From positions 8,060,001 to 8,124,000 of the forward strand of contig OY756960.1 in NCBI GenBank assembly GCA_963580455.1: a DNA stretch of 64,000 bases, written 5' to 3'. Position numbers and translations under genes: made by a program. Source of the stretch: Euonymus europaeus. Its lineage: Eukaryota; Streptophyta; Magnoliopsida; Celastrales; Celastraceae. Shown here one piece after another: positions 63,136 to 64,000 of this stretch; within the stretch, counting starts at the first letter, position 1; the number at the start of each line of letters is the position of its first letter. Under the pieces are notes generated by a model. That model ran no database searches, was not told the DNA's origin, and saw nothing but the letters and a program-made list of their open reading frames with translations.

Positions 63136-63411
63136 TGCTGAGACCCGGTCATAATTATCCCTAGCATCATGCCGCTTGGAATTGCTTGCATTTGCTTTTC
63201 GTACTACCTGCTTTCCAGTAAAAATTAACATGAATTTAGCGGAATGTCCATAGAAACTAAACTGAGTTTCTAGATTCCGAGTCCACGTAATAATCCTCCC
63301 CGATTCAAAGTCTTTCTTTGCACTGGAGAAGCTTTTGTTGCATATGAGCAACACTGTTATTGAACTTAATATACATCCGCATAAAAATGCAATATATTTT
63401 TCCCATACCAA
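63115..63411 (-). CDS. Small hypothetical ORF with one hydrophobic segment
   Basis: This frame of 98 codons starts near 63411. Residues 7-24 are strongly hydrophobic (AFLCGCILSSITVLLI), like a signal anchor, followed by a basic, hydrophilic remainder. Its end overlaps the direct repeat at 63106-63135. I do not recognise a family. No promoter or splice context is convincing, so it may be a chance ORF or an exon of a gene decayed by insertions. Confidence 0.2.
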   Translation of the reverse strand: MVWEKYIAFLCGCILSSITVLLICNKSFSSAKKDFESGRIITWTRNLETQFSFYGHSAKFMLIFTGKQVVRKANASNSKRHDARDNYDRVSAEPQVAN

Positions 63412-63569
63412 TAAAAAAAATTCATAATCATATAAAAATATTAAAATTTAGATTTGAACCGCCAATCAGCCTCCACATAAGTGTCAATCAGTGGCAAAGC
63501 AAGAGGTCAAAAAAATATATTTGTAAGGCAAGAATTTATATAAACAAACTCAAAAAACTTGTTAGAGGT

Positions 63570-63592
63570 ATATATATATATATATATATAAT
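63570..63592. repeat. (TA)n microsatellite
   Basis: A pure run of TA dinucleotides of about 22 bp, in AT-rich DNA with no gene nearby. Confidence 0.9.
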
Positions 63593-63744
63593 TGATTATG
63601 AAGTATAAATAGGAAAAGTAACATATATAATTGATTAGTTTCTTCAAATAGTAGTGAACTTTTTTTCCCTATTACACAATGCTCTTGCTGTTGAATTTTT
63701 TGTTCTGTAGTGTGAGAATGCATATATAATCCAATGAGTATTTT

Positions 63745-64000
63745 TTTTATTCTTTTTTCGCACTACGGGCCGAAGAGCTCTCCCTTCCTGCAATCAGCTA
63801 GCATCATTCGAATGAACTATTTATATCCATCCATGTTGAATCGATAGGAAGAAGAAACACTTACTTGTTTCTTGATCGGTACGACAAATTTGATAGGATC
63901 GTGGTAAGTTCCAATGCTTCAACTCGTAACTCCGATTACTAGAACCGAGATAGATTCCACAGTACGAACCCCCTTGATTTCTTGTTTCAGGAACTGGAGA
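63745..64000. other. Unassigned, less AT-rich end of window
   Basis: From about 63745 ('tcgcactacgggccgaagag') the composition changes from strongly AT-rich to roughly balanced and low-complexity runs vanish. The style is reminiscent of organelle-derived inserts, but I cannot match it to a gene and no long ORF is present. It may belong to a feature that continues beyond the window. Confidence 0.3.

Overview
The window comes from a plant nuclear genome, probably a dicot. The evidence is a plant-type hAT transposon (BED finger, DUF659-like core, C-terminal dimerisation domain), a Ty3/gypsy retrotransposon of the Tat kind with an antisense extra ORF, several LTR-like insertions, and AT-rich intron-type sequence. 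It is heterochromatin. About 42 kb, roughly two thirds of the window, is one tandem satellite with a monomer of about 160 bp, all in the same orientation, amounting to some 260 degenerate monomers. No intact host gene was found. Most open frames on the minus strand are chance readings through the satellite.

Layout. Satellite: 1-2458, 4537-13293, 13676-14986, 17272-18241, 19625-22547, 26628-43814, 52035-60336. Insertions: a truncated LTR-like element (2459-4536); an unassigned 0.38 kb fragment (13294-13675); a complete solo LTR (14987-17271); a second solo-LTR-like element (18242-19624); a complete but disabled hAT transposon (22548-26627) with perfect 8-bp target-site duplications; and a complete but disabled Ty3/gypsy element (43815-52034) with 5-bp target-site duplications. 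From about 60337 the satellite stops at non-satellite DNA that begins like an LTR and contains a TATA box, a T/A-rich tract, a tRNA-like repeat and an unassigned, less AT-rich end.

Satellite structure. Two monomer types, A and B, tend to alternate, giving a dimer of about 320 bp. Between 38 and 60 kb there are further monomer variants and a longer repeat: a 2.87 kb unit at 42.36-53.46 kb (split by the retrotransposon) recurs at 53.46-56.02 kb, the second copy being shorter by about one dimer. The retrotransposon is present in only one copy, so it inserted after that duplication.

Mobile elements. None looks active. The hAT transposase has a dinucleotide slippage frameshift and a catalytic Asp changed to Asn. 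The gypsy element has lost the catalytic part of reverse transcriptase, one integrase Asp, and the promoter part of its 5' LTR. Many stops are Gln codons turned into stop codons in CAG context, as expected from decay of methylated cytosines. The strongest candidates for something undescribed are the satellite itself with its higher-order structure, the clustering of insertion sites within one part of the monomer, and the GC-rich CCTAGG-centred palindrome module shared by three LTR-like insertions.
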